Below, in pieces: positions 44,672 through 53,295 of a DNA stretch of 64,000 bases (the first letter of the stretch is position 1; each line of letters begins with the position of its first letter). The notes beneath the pieces are model-generated. The model worked only from the letters and a program-made list of their open reading frames with translations. It was not told where the DNA came from and did no database searches. The position numbers and the translations under genes were made by a program. Source of the DNA: Candidatus Tectimicrobiota bacterium (GTDB lineage: Bacteria > JACPUC01); contig JACPUC010000010.1 of assembly GCA_016192455.1 (NCBI GenBank), positions 95,278 through 159,277 of the forward strand. The letters are read 5' to 3'.

Positions 44672-45846
44672 TCGCCGTCCCTCCTGCGTGGATTTCGTGT
44701 CGTCTTCGCCTTCTTCTTGCCCTTCTGGTGAACCGTCAAGTTTTCCTTCACGGCTGCCGCCGGAGATGCCCCTCTAGCATCGACCACATCCGATGCGCGA
44801 TTCTCGATGGCCAAGCGGGAACGCTTGATGGCCTCATGCAGTTTGTGTTTCAGAACATCCTTGGGAGGCAGGGCAGTCAGGTATTCGGCAACGTGGATGC
44901 CGGCGCGGCCTAGTTCGAGCAACTCGATCTGTTCGCTGTTTTTCCCGGCGCAAAGGATGATGCCCAAGGGCGTATCTTCGCCTGATTTACGCTCGTGCCT
45001 GTCGAGCCAGCGCAGGTAAAGTTCCATCTGGACCTTGTGATCGGGCCGAAACTTATCGAGTTTGAGTTCCACGGCGACCAGGCGCCGCAGATCGCGATGG
45101 AAAAAGAGGAGGTCCAGGTAGAAATCGTCATGATCGACCATGATGCGCTTCTGGCGGGGGACGAAGGTGAACCCGGCGCCCAGTTCCATGATAAAGGCTT
45201 CCAGTTCGCGCAGGATGGCCGCTTCCAGGTCTTTTTCCTGATAAGCGCCTTTCAGACCGAGGAAGTCAAGCAGGTAAGGGTCGCGGAAGACCAGATCGGG
45301 GGTCAGACGATCTTCTTCCCGCAATGCCTGAAGTTCAAGCTTCGCCAGCTCTGCCGGCTTCTTGGAAAGAGCCGTCCGCTCGTACAGCATGGATGCGATT
45401 TTCTGCCTCAGGGCGCGCACGCTCCAACGTTCCAGCCGACACATCTCGGCATAGAACTCTTTCTGCATCGGCTGTTGCAGGTAGATAATCTCCTTGAAAT
45501 GCGACCAACTCAATTGTCTCGACAGCGTAGAGACTATTCCCCCGTCCGGGAACGCTTCGGCGAATCTGATCGTGTGGCGGAGGTTCTTGGCGGAAAATCC
45601 GTTCCCATATTCCGCCTCCAACTGTCTCGACACCGTGGAGACAATTTCCGCTCCATAATCAGCGCGCTTTCCTTTTAGCATTTCTTGATTGATCCGGTCT
45701 CCGATCCGCCAGTACAGCATGGTAAGCGCGGCATTCACCGTGACGGCCACGGCGGCGCGGGTTTCCTCGATCATTTGACGGATGTCGCCGAGCAACCGGG
45801 TAGAAGCTGCACGCGGACCCGAGGATTTCACCGGCTTGTCGCTCAC
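44668..45846 (-). CDS. DUF1016 (YhcG-type) PD-(D/E)xK nuclease
   Basis: This 392-aa protein matches the DUF1016/YhcG family. The N-terminal half is helical (ETRAAVAVTVNAALTMLYWRIG, SRQLSWSHFKEIIYL) and the C-terminal half holds a PD-(D/E)xK nuclease core: DDFYLDLLFFHRDLRRLVAVELKLDKFRPDHKVQMELYLRWL, with the Asp, ELK and Gln positions in order. Such genes are common passengers of type I restriction operons and are predicted nucleases in defence. It overlaps hsdM by 4 bp and hsdS by 4 bp. The last 50 residues are Lys/Arg-rich. Confidence 0.92.
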   Translation of the reverse strand: MSDKPVKSSGPRAASTRLLGDIRQMIEETRAAVAVTVNAALTMLYWRIGDRINQEMLKGKRADYGAEIVSTVSRQLEAEYGNGFSAKNLRHTIRFAEAFPDGGIVSTLSRQLSWSHFKEIIYLQQPMQKEFYAEMCRLERWSVRALRQKIASMLYERTALSKKPAELAKLELQALREEDRLTPDLVFRDPYLLDFLGLKGAYQEKDLEAAILRELEAFIMELGAGFTFVPRQKRIMVDHDDFYLDLLFFHRDLRRLVAVELKLDKFRPDHKVQMELYLRWLDRHERKSGEDTPLGIILCAGKNSEQIELLELGRAGIHVAEYLTALPPKDVLKHKLHEAIKRSRLAIENRASDVVDARGASPAAAVKENLTVHQKGKKKAKTTRNPRRRDGE

Positions 45847-47858
45847 TCCGTCACCTCCGCCAGCATCTCGGCGATCTCCTGCTCGATCTTCTTCAGGTCC
45901 TCTTCGATCTCTGCCAACGGGCGCGGCGGTGTGTAGGTATAGAAGTAGCGATTGACGTTGATCTCATAGCCGATCCTGGTCTTCGATTCATCCATCCAGG
46001 CATCGGGAACGTGGGGCAGCACCTCGCGCCGCATGTACTCCTCTACGTCCTCCTTGAGCGGCACGTTTTCGTAATCGCGCAGCTCGGGATCGGGCTCGGG
46101 GTTGCCCCTGGCGTCGGTGCAGAGCTCCGCCGTCCCATCCCGCTCCGCCAGGGCCATGAGGATGGCCTTGAAGAGCGCCGCGGGGATCTTGAGCCGGGCC
46201 TCTCTGAAGGCGGCGTCTAGCAAGTCAGCAAAGGTGTCGCGGTTCTTGATCACGCCCTTCGCCGCGAGATCCTCCAGGGCGGAGATGATGGCCTGCTGCA
46301 TCCTCTGGCCTTCCACCGCTTCGGCCTGGGCGGCTTTGGCATCCTTGCGCTTGCGGCTCGCCGCCAGCTTCACAAAGGCCGAGGCCTCTTCTAGGCGTTC
46401 GATGCGCGCCTCGTCCACGGCGAAGTTGAGCCGCAGGGGGCGTTCGACCGTCAGGCGCCGGTAGCCGAAGTCCTCGTTGTTGAAGATGCGGACGTGCTCG
46501 CACTCCTTGAAATCGCCGTAAAGGCGCGTGATCTCGTCGCGCTGCGGTTCGCAAATCTCGTGGCGCTTGTTGCCGAGGCTGCGGCGCATCTTCTTGAAGA
46601 AGCCGCGCGCGTCCACGAGCTGCACCTTGCCGCGGCGGTGCGGCGCCTTGCGGTTGGTGACGATCCACAGGTAGGTGAAGATGCCGGTGTTGTAGAAGAG
46701 CTGGTCCGGCAGGGCCACGATGCCCTCCAGCCAGTCGTGCTCGATGATCCAGCGGCGTATCTCGCTCTCGCCCGAGCCAGCCCCGCCCGTGAACAGCGGC
46801 GAGCCGTTGAAGACGATGCCGAGGCGCGTGCCCCCCTCCCGCGGCTCCTTCATCTTGCTGATCATGTGCAGCAGGAAGAGGAGCGAGCCGTCGTTGATGC
46901 GCGGCAGGCCCGCCCCGAAGCGGCCGGCGAAGCCCTGCTCCTCGTGCTCACGGCGGATGAAACCCTCCTGGGCCTCCCACTTCACGCCGAAGGGCGGATT
47001 GGCGAGCATGTAGTCGAACGTCTTCGCGGGGAAATGGTCGTCCGTGAAGCTGTCGCCGAAGCAGATGTTCTCGATGGTCTGGCCCTTGATCATCATGTCC
47101 GAACCGCAGATGGCGTAGGCCTGATCATTGTAGTCCTGGCCGAAGACCACCAGCCGCGCGTCGGGGTTGAGCTCGCGCAGGTACTCCTCGGCGACGGAGA
47201 GCATGCCGCCGGTGCCGCAGGCGGGGTCGTAGAGCGTCTTGACGATCCCCCTGGTGGTGAGGGAATCGCTGTCCGGCAGGAAGAGGAGGTCAACCATCAG
47301 CCGGATGACCTCGCGCGGCGTGAAGTGGTCGCCCGCCTCTTCGTTCGACGCCTCGTTGAACTTCCGGATGAGCTCCTCGAAGATGTAGCCCATCTCGATG
47401 TTGGGCACCGTGTCCGGGTGCAAGTCGATCTCGCAGAACCTCGAGACCAGCAGGTAGAGGCGGTCGGCCTTGTCGAGCTTGGCGATCTGCTCCTCGAAAC
47501 CGAAGTGCTCGATGATGTCGCGGGCGCGGCTGGAGAAGCCCTTGATGTAATTCGTGAGGTTGGCGGCGATGTTGGAGGGGTCGCCCCTGAGCTTCTCGAA
47601 GGTGAAGCGGCTGGTGTTGTAGAAGGGGACGCCGGTGACGCGGCAGAGGATGGGTTCGACGTTCGTGATCTTGCTCTCCCGCAGGCTCTTCAGGCGCTCG
47701 CGGACCTGCTCCTTGGTCGGTTCCAGCACGCAGTCGAGCCGCCGCAGGACGGTCATCGGCAGCATCACGTCCTTGTACTGATTGGGACGATACGGGCCAC
47801 GCAAGAGGTCCGCGACCGACCAGATGAAGCTCACCTTCTCGCCGAAGTTGTTCACCAT
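45843..47858 (-). CDS. hsdM: Type I DNA methyltransferase subunit M
   Basis: This 671-aa HsdM begins with the N-terminal helical HsdM_N domain (FIWSVADLLRGPYRPNQYKD). The AdoMet-binding motif I reads YDPACGTGGMLSVAEEY near residue 215, and the catalytic NPPF motif IV (DYMLANPPFGVKW) near 290 identifies an N6-adenine enzyme. ATG 47858 with GGAAGG upstream is favoured over GTG 47876. It is the first gene of the operon. The C-terminal 180 residues include an extended region (EASAFVKLAASRKRKDAKAA) typical of longer HsdM. Confidence 0.95.
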   Translation of the reverse strand: MVNNFGEKVSFIWSVADLLRGPYRPNQYKDVMLPMTVLRRLDCVLEPTKEQVRERLKSLRESKITNVEPILCRVTGVPFYNTSRFTFEKLRGDPSNIAANLTNYIKGFSSRARDIIEHFGFEEQIAKLDKADRLYLLVSRFCEIDLHPDTVPNIEMGYIFEELIRKFNEASNEEAGDHFTPREVIRLMVDLLFLPDSDSLTTRGIVKTLYDPACGTGGMLSVAEEYLRELNPDARLVVFGQDYNDQAYAICGSDMMIKGQTIENICFGDSFTDDHFPAKTFDYMLANPPFGVKWEAQEGFIRREHEEQGFAGRFGAGLPRINDGSLLFLLHMISKMKEPREGGTRLGIVFNGSPLFTGGAGSGESEIRRWIIEHDWLEGIVALPDQLFYNTGIFTYLWIVTNRKAPHRRGKVQLVDARGFFKKMRRSLGNKRHEICEPQRDEITRLYGDFKECEHVRIFNNEDFGYRRLTVERPLRLNFAVDEARIERLEEASAFVKLAASRKRKDAKAAQAEAVEGQRMQQAIISALEDLAAKGVIKNRDTFADLLDAAFREARLKIPAALFKAILMALAERDGTAELCTDARGNPEPDPELRDYENVPLKEDVEEYMRREVLPHVPDAWMDESKTRIGYEINVNRYFYTYTPPRPLAEIEEDLKKIEQEIAEMLAEVTE

Positions 47859-48302
47859 GGTGCCGCCTTCCCGCAAGGGCCTTACAGGTGCGCAGCCATC
47901 GCATGCCGCAGGCTCATTCCGCGTGAACCGCTTGCATTCTACATGTTTTCAGGCCCTCTCGGTAGCCCGCCAAGCCTGTCAGCTCGGGCTGGTAGTCTCA
48001 GGGACGAATGCTCCATGGTTTCGCGGACGATCTTGCGGATGATCTCTTGCTGAGGCCGCCTGTTACGCGCTGGGCGAAGTGGCCCGAACAGTCGGCAAGA
48101 AACCGGCCACCGTCGAGCTCGACCTGGAGATGATGAAGGAGGCGATGACCTGGCTGCCCGGCAACGAGCTCTGTGGGATGACGCTGCTCCAGACCCAGAT
48201 GTTAAGCCTGAACTAACCCATATCTGACCACACCCTGCACCCGACCCCATCTTGCGCGTGCGGCAAATGGAAGTTATATTCGCCGCAGGAGGTGCGGTGA
48301 TT
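47859..48302. other. 444-bp boundary region between hsd operon and mobile element
   Basis: It holds the promoter of the leftward hsd operon, the ParB-like remnant (48061-48216) and the start region of the rightward Fic gene. TTGCGC (48252) with 17-bp spacing to TATATT (48275) could serve the Fic gene but would leave an almost leaderless message. Confidence 0.45.
48061..48216 (+). pseudogene. ParB-like gene fragment
   Basis: The frame encodes CYALGEVARTVGKKPATVEL then DLEMMKEAMTW and ends in TAA at 48214. It matches the ParB gene at the right end of the window (GYSLDEVTRTVGKKPATVER), including 20 identical bases AAGAAACCGGCCACCGTCGA at 48097 and 63827. It has no start and the match stops after about 25 residues, so it is a remnant, perhaps left by recombination or element loss. 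Confidence 0.7.
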
Positions 48303-49418
48303 ATGGCCTATATTCACGAGAGACCGAGGTGGCCGAACTTCACCTGGGACAGTGAGGTGCTCTCGCCCATGCTGGCCGCGCTGCGCTATCGGCAGGGGCG
48401 GCTACTCGGCCGCATGCAGGCCCTGGGCTTTGACCTCAAGATGGAAGCCAACCTGCACACCCTAACCAATGAGGTCGTCAAGTCTTCAGCGATTGAGGGC
48501 GAGAAGCTCAATCCCGAAGCGGTCCGTTCCTCACTTGCCCGGCGTCTCGGCCTTGATGCCGGCGGACTGGCCCCGGCGGGGCGTGATGTTGAAGGCGTCG
48601 TCGAGATGATGCTTGATGCCACGCAGCATCACGAACAGGAGCTGACATCGGAGCGCCTGTGTGCCTGGCACGCTGCCCTCTTCCCGACCGGGCGCAGCGG
48701 CATGCGGCGGATCACGGTCGGCGCCTGGCGTCCGAAGGAAGTTGGCCCCATGCAGGTAGTCTCCGGCCAGCTCGGGCGTGAGACCGTCCATTTCGAAGCA
48801 CCGGCAGCGGAACGCCTCGACACCGAGATGAGGCGCTTCCTCGACTGGTTCAATGGTCCAACGGGCATCGACTCGGTTCTCAAGGCGGGGCTAGCGCATT
48901 TCTGGTTCGTGACGATCCACCCCTTTGAAGATGGCAACGGCAGGATTGCCCGTGCCATTGCCGACCTGGCACTGGCGCGGGCCGACGGCAGCAAGGAGCG
49001 CTTCTACAGCATGTCGTCGCGGATCGACGCGGAACGCAACGCCTACTACGAGCACCTGGAAGCACAGCAGCGGAACGACCTCGATGTGACGGCATGGCTT
49101 GCCTGGTTCCTTGGTTGCCTCGACCGCGCGATTGAGAGCGCCGAGGAAACGCTCCAGGCGGTCCTTTACAAGGCCAAGCTTTGGGAAACGGTCAATCGCC
49201 GGCCGGTCAATGATCGTCAGCGCCAAGTCGTCAACCGCATGCTCGATAGCTTCCAGGGGCACCTGAATACGTCGAAATACGCCAAGCTTGCGAAATGCTC
49301 GACCGATACAGCCTTGCGCGACATTCGTGAGCTGCTCGACCGGGGTATTCTGATCCGGAATCCCGGCGGCGGCCGCAGCACCAGCTACCGGTTGGCGAGG
49401 ATCGACGAGCTGGCCTGA
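48303..49418 (+). CDS. Fic/DOC family protein (AMP transferase-like), class II
   Basis: This is a 371-aa Fic protein. The catalytic loop is canonical: VTIHPFEDGNGRIAR near residues 200-214 (HxFx[D/E]GNGRxxR). An N-terminal inhibitory helix of the (S/T)xxxE(G/N) form is present in KSSAIEGEKL near residue 62, so the enzyme should be autoinhibited. The C-terminal part (about 310-371) is a winged helix (NTSKYAKLAKCSTDTALRDIRELLDRGIL). Such Fic proteins transfer AMP to target proteins. ATG 48303 or GTG 48297 follows AGGAGG. It faces the hsd operon and marks the left part of the mobile element. Confidence 0.93.
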   Translation: MAYIHERPRWPNFTWDSEVLSPMLAALRYRQGRLLGRMQALGFDLKMEANLHTLTNEVVKSSAIEGEKLNPEAVRSSLARRLGLDAGGLAPAGRDVEGVVEMMLDATQHHEQELTSERLCAWHAALFPTGRSGMRRITVGAWRPKEVGPMQVVSGQLGRETVHFEAPAAERLDTEMRRFLDWFNGPTGIDSVLKAGLAHFWFVTIHPFEDGNGRIARAIADLALARADGSKERFYSMSSRIDAERNAYYEHLEAQQRNDLDVTAWLAWFLGCLDRAIESAEETLQAVLYKAKLWETVNRRPVNDRQRQVVNRMLDSFQGHLNTSKYAKLAKCSTDTALRDIRELLDRGILIRNPGGGRSTSYRLARIDELA

Positions 49419-49700
49419 GAGCGCCTCGCATTCATTGGCGCCAACCTGTTCGTCCGGACCGGACGTTTCCAGAGGGTCTCTGGACCGGAGCGGCTCCCGA
49501 AACGAGGTCCTGACCAGGGTGGACAGCACCGAGCGCTCGCTTCTCACCACATCGAGCGCGGCACCGTCTTCCCGCTCCAGCAACCGCAGATTGCGCTACC
49601 CGCTCCGGCGGCCCCCACGCCCTTCGGATTTGCGATCTCATTGCGTGATGTCAAGCATGCTCGTCCGTTGTAAACTGGAAAAAGCAACGCTCCAGGGAGC

Positions 49701-50348
49701 CTACCGCCTGCCGCCGCCGACCATCCCCCTCATCGCCTCCACCCCCTCGCTCATCCGCTCCGGCTCAACGTCCGCGTAGACCGCCGTGACGGCCGGCGAG
49801 CTGTGGCGGGCCTGCTTCTGCACCAGCCGCAGGTCCTTGGTGGCGGCGTAAAGGTAGGTGCAGTAGGTGTGCCGGGCGCTGTGGATGGAGTAGCGCTCGC
49901 GCGGGATGCCGGCGGCTTCGAGACAGAGCTTGAACGTCTTGTGCAGAGCGTCGCGGGTGTACGGCTGCCCGCTGAGCTTGCAAAGCAGGTAGTCGTCCAC
50001 CCCCAACGGCTCACCCACCCGCTCCTTTCGCGTCAGGTACTCCCGCAGGTGCCGGACGAAGGCCGTGTCCAGGTAGACCGCGCCGGGCTTGCCCCCCTTG
50101 CCGTTCCGTACCACCAGGTGCGCCTTGCCGCCCAGCCGCAAGTCGCCGCACCGCAGGTTGACCATCTCCGACACGCGAAGCCCCGACGACAGCGCCAGGT
50201 CCACGAGCATCCACCGCTTCACCCACAGGGTGCGTCCCTTGGCGAGGTCGAGAGCCGCTTTCGCCTCGACCGCCTGCCGGAGCCGCCGCACCTCGTCCAA
50301 GGTCAGGAACTTGTCCGCCGTCATCTCCCACTTGCGCCCGCGCGCCAT
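49701..50348 (-). CDS. Tyrosine recombinase / phage-type integrase, short
   Basis: This 215-aa protein contains the catalytic residues of tyrosine recombinases: Arg in SSGLRVSEMVNL, Lys in RNGKGGKPGAV, the HxxR box in IHSARHTYCTYL, the following His in QARHSSPAVT, and the nucleophile Tyr in AVYADV. The N-terminal core-binding domain is small (about residues 10-45), so it resembles compact Xer-like or plasmid integrases. ATG 50348 follows GGGAGGGG. Placement at the left end of the replicon fits integration of the element, though att sites were not found. Confidence 0.9.
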   Translation of the reverse strand: MARGRKWEMTADKFLTLDEVRRLRQAVEAKAALDLAKGRTLWVKRWMLVDLALSSGLRVSEMVNLRCGDLRLGGKAHLVVRNGKGGKPGAVYLDTAFVRHLREYLTRKERVGEPLGVDDYLLCKLSGQPYTRDALHKTFKLCLEAAGIPRERYSIHSARHTYCTYLYAATKDLRLVQKQARHSSPAVTAVYADVEPERMSEGVEAMRGMVGGGRR

Positions 50349-50516
50349 ATCTGAGCCCCTCCCAGAGTATGCAAGACATGGCTCAGTATATGGCATACCA
50401 CGCGAGAAACGCAAGGGGATTATTCATATGATGCCTTCTGTAGAAATTACTTGGAGTGGTCGGAACGAAACGATAGGGGCTGATCTTTTCCTTGGCCTGC
50501 GCCAACCAAACGTTCT

Positions 50517-51050
50517 TTACGTTGCCGTGGGCGCGTCGAGGTCTGGCGACTGGTTCAGCAAAGCCCGTACCGACAGGTCGCGGTTGAGGCGCTCGACGAT
50601 CTTGTCGCGGGTCGCGGGGTCGGCCTCGCCAATGGCTTGCAGGACGACAGTCTGGAAGTTCTTGTGCTCGTTCACGTCCCACATGATCTTCCAGGCCTCG
50701 ACCTGAAACTTGATTTGGTCCAGGATGGAGTTGAGCACCTTCACGAAAGAACTTGCCTTGGCCCTCGGGTTGTCCTTGAGCTTCGGGTCGGACCGAAGCT
50801 CCTCCATCAGGCGATGGGCCTCTTCATTGATGGTTCCGAGCTGCTCCATGACGGCCAGCCCCCCGTCCACAAGTTTTCTTGACCGGGCGACATCGAGGCC
50901 GCTGGCAGCCGTGCGCGCACCAATTTTCCGCAACCGTTCCCGCACGGAGGCAGGCTGCACACCCAGCTTCTTGGCAATCTGATTCGGGTTCAACCCCTGT
51001 CGTCGCAGGTTTAGCAGCTCTTCATCGGTGAACTTCAGTTTCGCAGGCAT
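50517..51050 (-). CDS. HTH protein of the mobile element, terminase small-subunit-like
   Basis: This 177-aa protein starts with an HTH (FTDEELLNLRRQGLNPNQIAKKLGVQPASVRERLRKIG) and continues as a long helical region. This layout is seen in phage terminase small subunits and in other small phage DNA-binding proteins; no large terminase is in the window, so the assignment is open. It is one of the last genes of the leftward early operon. Confidence 0.6.
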   Translation of the reverse strand: MPAKLKFTDEELLNLRRQGLNPNQIAKKLGVQPASVRERLRKIGARTAASGLDVARSRKLVDGGLAVMEQLGTINEEAHRLMEELRSDPKLKDNPRAKASSFVKVLNSILDQIKFQVEAWKIMWDVNEHKNFQTVVLQAIGEADPATRDKIVERLNRDLSVRALLNQSPDLDAPTAT

Positions 51051-51182
51051 ACTATCACCAAACTTGCGGCAACCGCCACGCAATCAATAGGTTGCGCGGG
51101 ATGCCTTCCATTGGCGCAGAAAAATGGCTTGAAACCACCCAATCGGCGGCATTGAAGCCTTGCGAAGCCTTCGCAGCACTGC

Positions 51183-51620
51183 TCACGCCTGGGCCTCCGC
51201 GAGGCTGAGCTGCACCACCTCGCCCAGCGCCTTGGTGTCGGCGAAGACCAGCCCGTGACGCTTGATGGTCCCCACGAAGTCTTGCACGTCGTGGTCTACC
51301 ATGGTCCACTTCTGCTTCTTCCTATCCCAGCCGCAGTGGCTCAGCTCGTGGTCGATGAGGGCGTGCTTCTGGTCTTCGGTGAGGTCCTGCCAGACATCAT
51401 CGTAGACCGTGATGATGAAGTCCGGGGTGTCACCCGGAGCAATCAGCTCCAAGATGCCGGCGAGCCTGCCGCCTACCTTGCTGGCCGACGCCAGCCGCCG
51501 CTTGGGGGCCTTGTCCTCCATCACGTAGAGGATGGATGCCTGGCCAAGGTGCTCAAACTCGTTCACCGTCTCGATGAGGTGGCGGGCTATCTGTTTCACT
51601 TCCTCCGGCGCATGCTTCAT
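51183..51620 (-). CDS. Putative phage metallopeptidase
   Basis: This 145-aa protein contains the zinc-peptidase motif in ALIDHELSHCGWD (HExxH form, HELSH, near residue 91) in a context typical of predicted phage metallopeptidases (PDFIITVYDDVWQDLTEDQKHALIDH). The third ligand may lie in DHDVQDF. ATG 51620 follows AGGAGGG. It is found with phage and conjugative-element early genes; substrate unknown. Confidence 0.78.
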   Translation of the reverse strand: MKHAPEEVKQIARHLIETVNEFEHLGQASILYVMEDKAPKRRLASASKVGGRLAGILELIAPGDTPDFIITVYDDVWQDLTEDQKHALIDHELSHCGWDRKKQKWTMVDHDVQDFVGTIKRHGLVFADTKALGEVVQLSLAEAQA

Positions 51621-51716
51621 CGTGGACGCCCTCCTTGCGCCGCACCGTGATGCGGCAGATTTCCACCTCGACCACCTCGTCCTCTCACGGTGAGGGTTTC
51701 CGTGACAGGTCCTTGC

Positions 51717-52130
51717 TTACAGGATGCTCACGCCAGGATCGTTGTGGATCATGGCCGCCGCCTTCCTGATCTGCTGCTTGCGGCGAACGACTCGGCGGAG
51801 TGCCTGCCGCCCGCGTTGGATGATCTCGCTCACCGTCTGGTGGGTGATGTTCAGTGCCGCGCCGATCTCCACGACGGTCTCACCCAGCAAGTAGTAGCGG
51901 GAGATAACGTCGGCCTGGTGCTCACTGAGGTACTGGAGGTCGGGGGCGCTGAGGGGCAACTCAGGCATCCCCTCGATCTCCGTCCATGCCGAACGTGAGG
52001 GGTCGATGGTGATCCCCACCAGCTCGCGGTCGGTGTTCTGCCCCTTGTGGTCCTGGGAGACGTAGGCTTCGGCCTCGGGGCAGAGCTCGACGCAGGTGGC
52101 GCGCTTCGGACAGGCTTCGCAGAGGACCAA
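51717..52130 (-). CDS. Sigma70 region 4-like protein with N-terminal Cys cluster
   Basis: This 137-aa protein has an N-terminal cysteine cluster (LCEACPKRATCVELCP: four Cys at 2, 5 or 3 residue gaps) and a C-terminal sigma region 4 or LuxR-like HTH (LSEHQADVISRYYLLGETVVEIGAALNITHQTVSEIIQRGRQALRR). The Cys cluster could bind zinc or an Fe-S centre. It is probably a transcription regulator for later element genes. Start is TTG 52130 with AGGAGGG 6 nt upstream. Confidence 0.72.
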   Translation of the reverse strand: MVLCEACPKRATCVELCPEAEAYVSQDHKGQNTDRELVGITIDPSRSAWTEIEGMPELPLSAPDLQYLSEHQADVISRYYLLGETVVEIGAALNITHQTVSEIIQRGRQALRRVVRRKQQIRKAAAMIHNDPGVSIL

Positions 52131-52133
52131 TGC

Positions 52134-52751
52134 TTACCCTCCTATACCGCCAGGCGTGGCAGCCCCATCAAGCATGGACGATGCCGCCGCACCCAGCATG
52201 GCGGCGTAGTTCGCGGTGTCGCCGGCCTTGTCCTGAACGGCCACCAGGAGATCGAGGTACTCCTGCCCGCCAGGCGTCACATGAGCCAGCCGGCCCAGCA
52301 TCGACTGCAACCGTTTGCAGCCCTCGTTCACGTACTGGAGCAGCGACGTACAGCCGAGCAGGAAGTGGTCGCCAATCGCCACGCCGTCGCTGTTGTAGGC
52401 CGCGCTCCGTTCCTCCAGGAGATCGACCAAGTACTTCAAGAACTCTTGCGTGGCTCCCACGAGGTCTTCCGGCAGCTCGCCCACGTAGACGGTGCGGCAA
52501 CCGTTGCCTGCAGGCGTGGCAACCGGATGCCGCTGGAGTTGCTCGGAGTACGGTTCGCCGAGGCGCGAGGCAGTAAAGGCGGGCGGCACAGGAGACTGGA
52601 AGAGCCTGTGAAGTTCCTCCAGGCGGTGGACCGGCACGCCGTTGCGCTTCCACAAACGAACCGCCTTCGCGGTAATGCCGAACGCCCTGGCGACCGCACC
52701 GACGGTCAACCCGTTCGCTTCAAGACACTGCTGAAACTCGAACCCGTTCAA
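52134..52751 (-). CDS. HTH domain protein of the mobile element
   Basis: This 205-aa protein has an N-terminal HTH (LEANGLTVGAVARAFGITAKAVRLWKRNGVPVHRLEEL), like Cro/CI or MerR-type specificity helices, followed by a helical region (EEFLKYLVDLLEERSAA-like). The TTG at 52751 is preferred because GGGAGG stands 6-7 nt before it; the frame opens to 52769. It overlaps the end of the resolvase gene by about 32 bp. It might be a repressor or a replication accessory. Confidence 0.62.
   Translation of the reverse strand: MNGFEFQQCLEANGLTVGAVARAFGITAKAVRLWKRNGVPVHRLEELHRLFQSPVPPAFTASRLGEPYSEQLQRHPVATPAGNGCRTVYVGELPEDLVGATQEFLKYLVDLLEERSAAYNSDGVAIGDHFLLGCTSLLQYVNEGCKRLQSMLGRLAHVTPGGQEYLDLLVAVQDKAGDTANYAAMLGAAASSMLDGAATPGGIGG
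52306..52319 (+). repeat. TGCAACCGNTTGCA motif, copy 1
   Basis: TGCAACCGTTTGCA, a 14-bp near-palindrome with TGCAA/TTGCA arms. It lies inside the HTH-protein gene. See copies at 53272, 56174 and 62957. Confidence 0.55.
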
Positions 52752-53295
52752 TGATCTCCCTCCCGACAAGGCCTGACACGACGGCGTGGCAGATTGCTAC
52801 GGCCAGCGCATCAGCCGCGTCTTCCTGCGGCTTCTTGGGCAGCCCGAGGATGTCACGCACCGCCGCCTTGACCTGCGGCTTGCGCGCTCTGCCGTAGCCG
52901 GTCACGCGCAGTTTCACGGTCTGCGGTTGATACTCGGCGACGGCCACGCCGACCCTCCCCAATGACTGGAGAATGACGCCCCGCGCCTCGACGACCGGGA
53001 AGATGGTCGGCGTGGCCATCCTGAACACCGGCGCCTCAAGCGCGGCTACCATGCCGAATTCTGCCTCCACCATGGTTGGCATCCAGTTGCGCAATGCCTC
53101 ATCAATCAACTCCCCCAGTTGAACAAGCCGCACCGGAAACGTCTTCTCCTCGTCCAACACATGGGTGGCGTGAAAGAGGTGCTTCACGTAATCATGGCTG
53201 GCGTCGATCACCCCCACACCAACTCTCTTACTCCCAGGGTCGATGCCGATGATTCGCACCACCGCCGCGGCTGCAACCGCTTGCACCTCAGGCAT
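52720..53295 (-). CDS. RuvC-like Holliday junction resolvase
   Basis: This 191-aa protein has the RuvC layout: RIIGIDPGSKRVGVGVID (first Asp) at residues 14-31, the second acidic position in TMVEAEFGMVAA, and the DAADALAVAICH motif near the C-terminus. It is a phage-type crossover junction endonuclease that would resolve recombination or replication intermediates of the element. It overlaps dnaB by 8 bp. Confidence 0.87.
   Translation of the reverse strand: MPEVQAVAAAAVVRIIGIDPGSKRVGVGVIDASHDYVKHLFHATHVLDEEKTFPVRLVQLGELIDEALRNWMPTMVEAEFGMVAALEAPVFRMATPTIFPVVEARGVILQSLGRVGVAVAEYQPQTVKLRVTGYGRARKPQVKAAVRDILGLPKKPQEDAADALAVAICHAVVSGLVGREIIERVRVSAVS
53272..53285 (+). repeat. TGCAACCGNTTGCA motif, copy 2
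   Basis: TGCAACCGCTTGCA, inside the 5' end of the resolvase gene, in the same orientation as the other copies. Confidence 0.55.

Noticed and set aside
46494..48053. 519-codon plus-strand ORF opposite hsdM
   Set aside because: It mirrors hsdM; composition is Val/Glu/Ala-rich shadow coding.
48252..48280. Confident promoter for the Fic gene (TTGCGC-17-TATATT)
   Set aside because: The predicted transcription start would fall on the ribosome site, so it is mentioned only as a weak possibility.
50517..51050. Firm call as terminase small subunit
   Set aside because: Only the HTH layout supports it; no large terminase or structural gene is visible.
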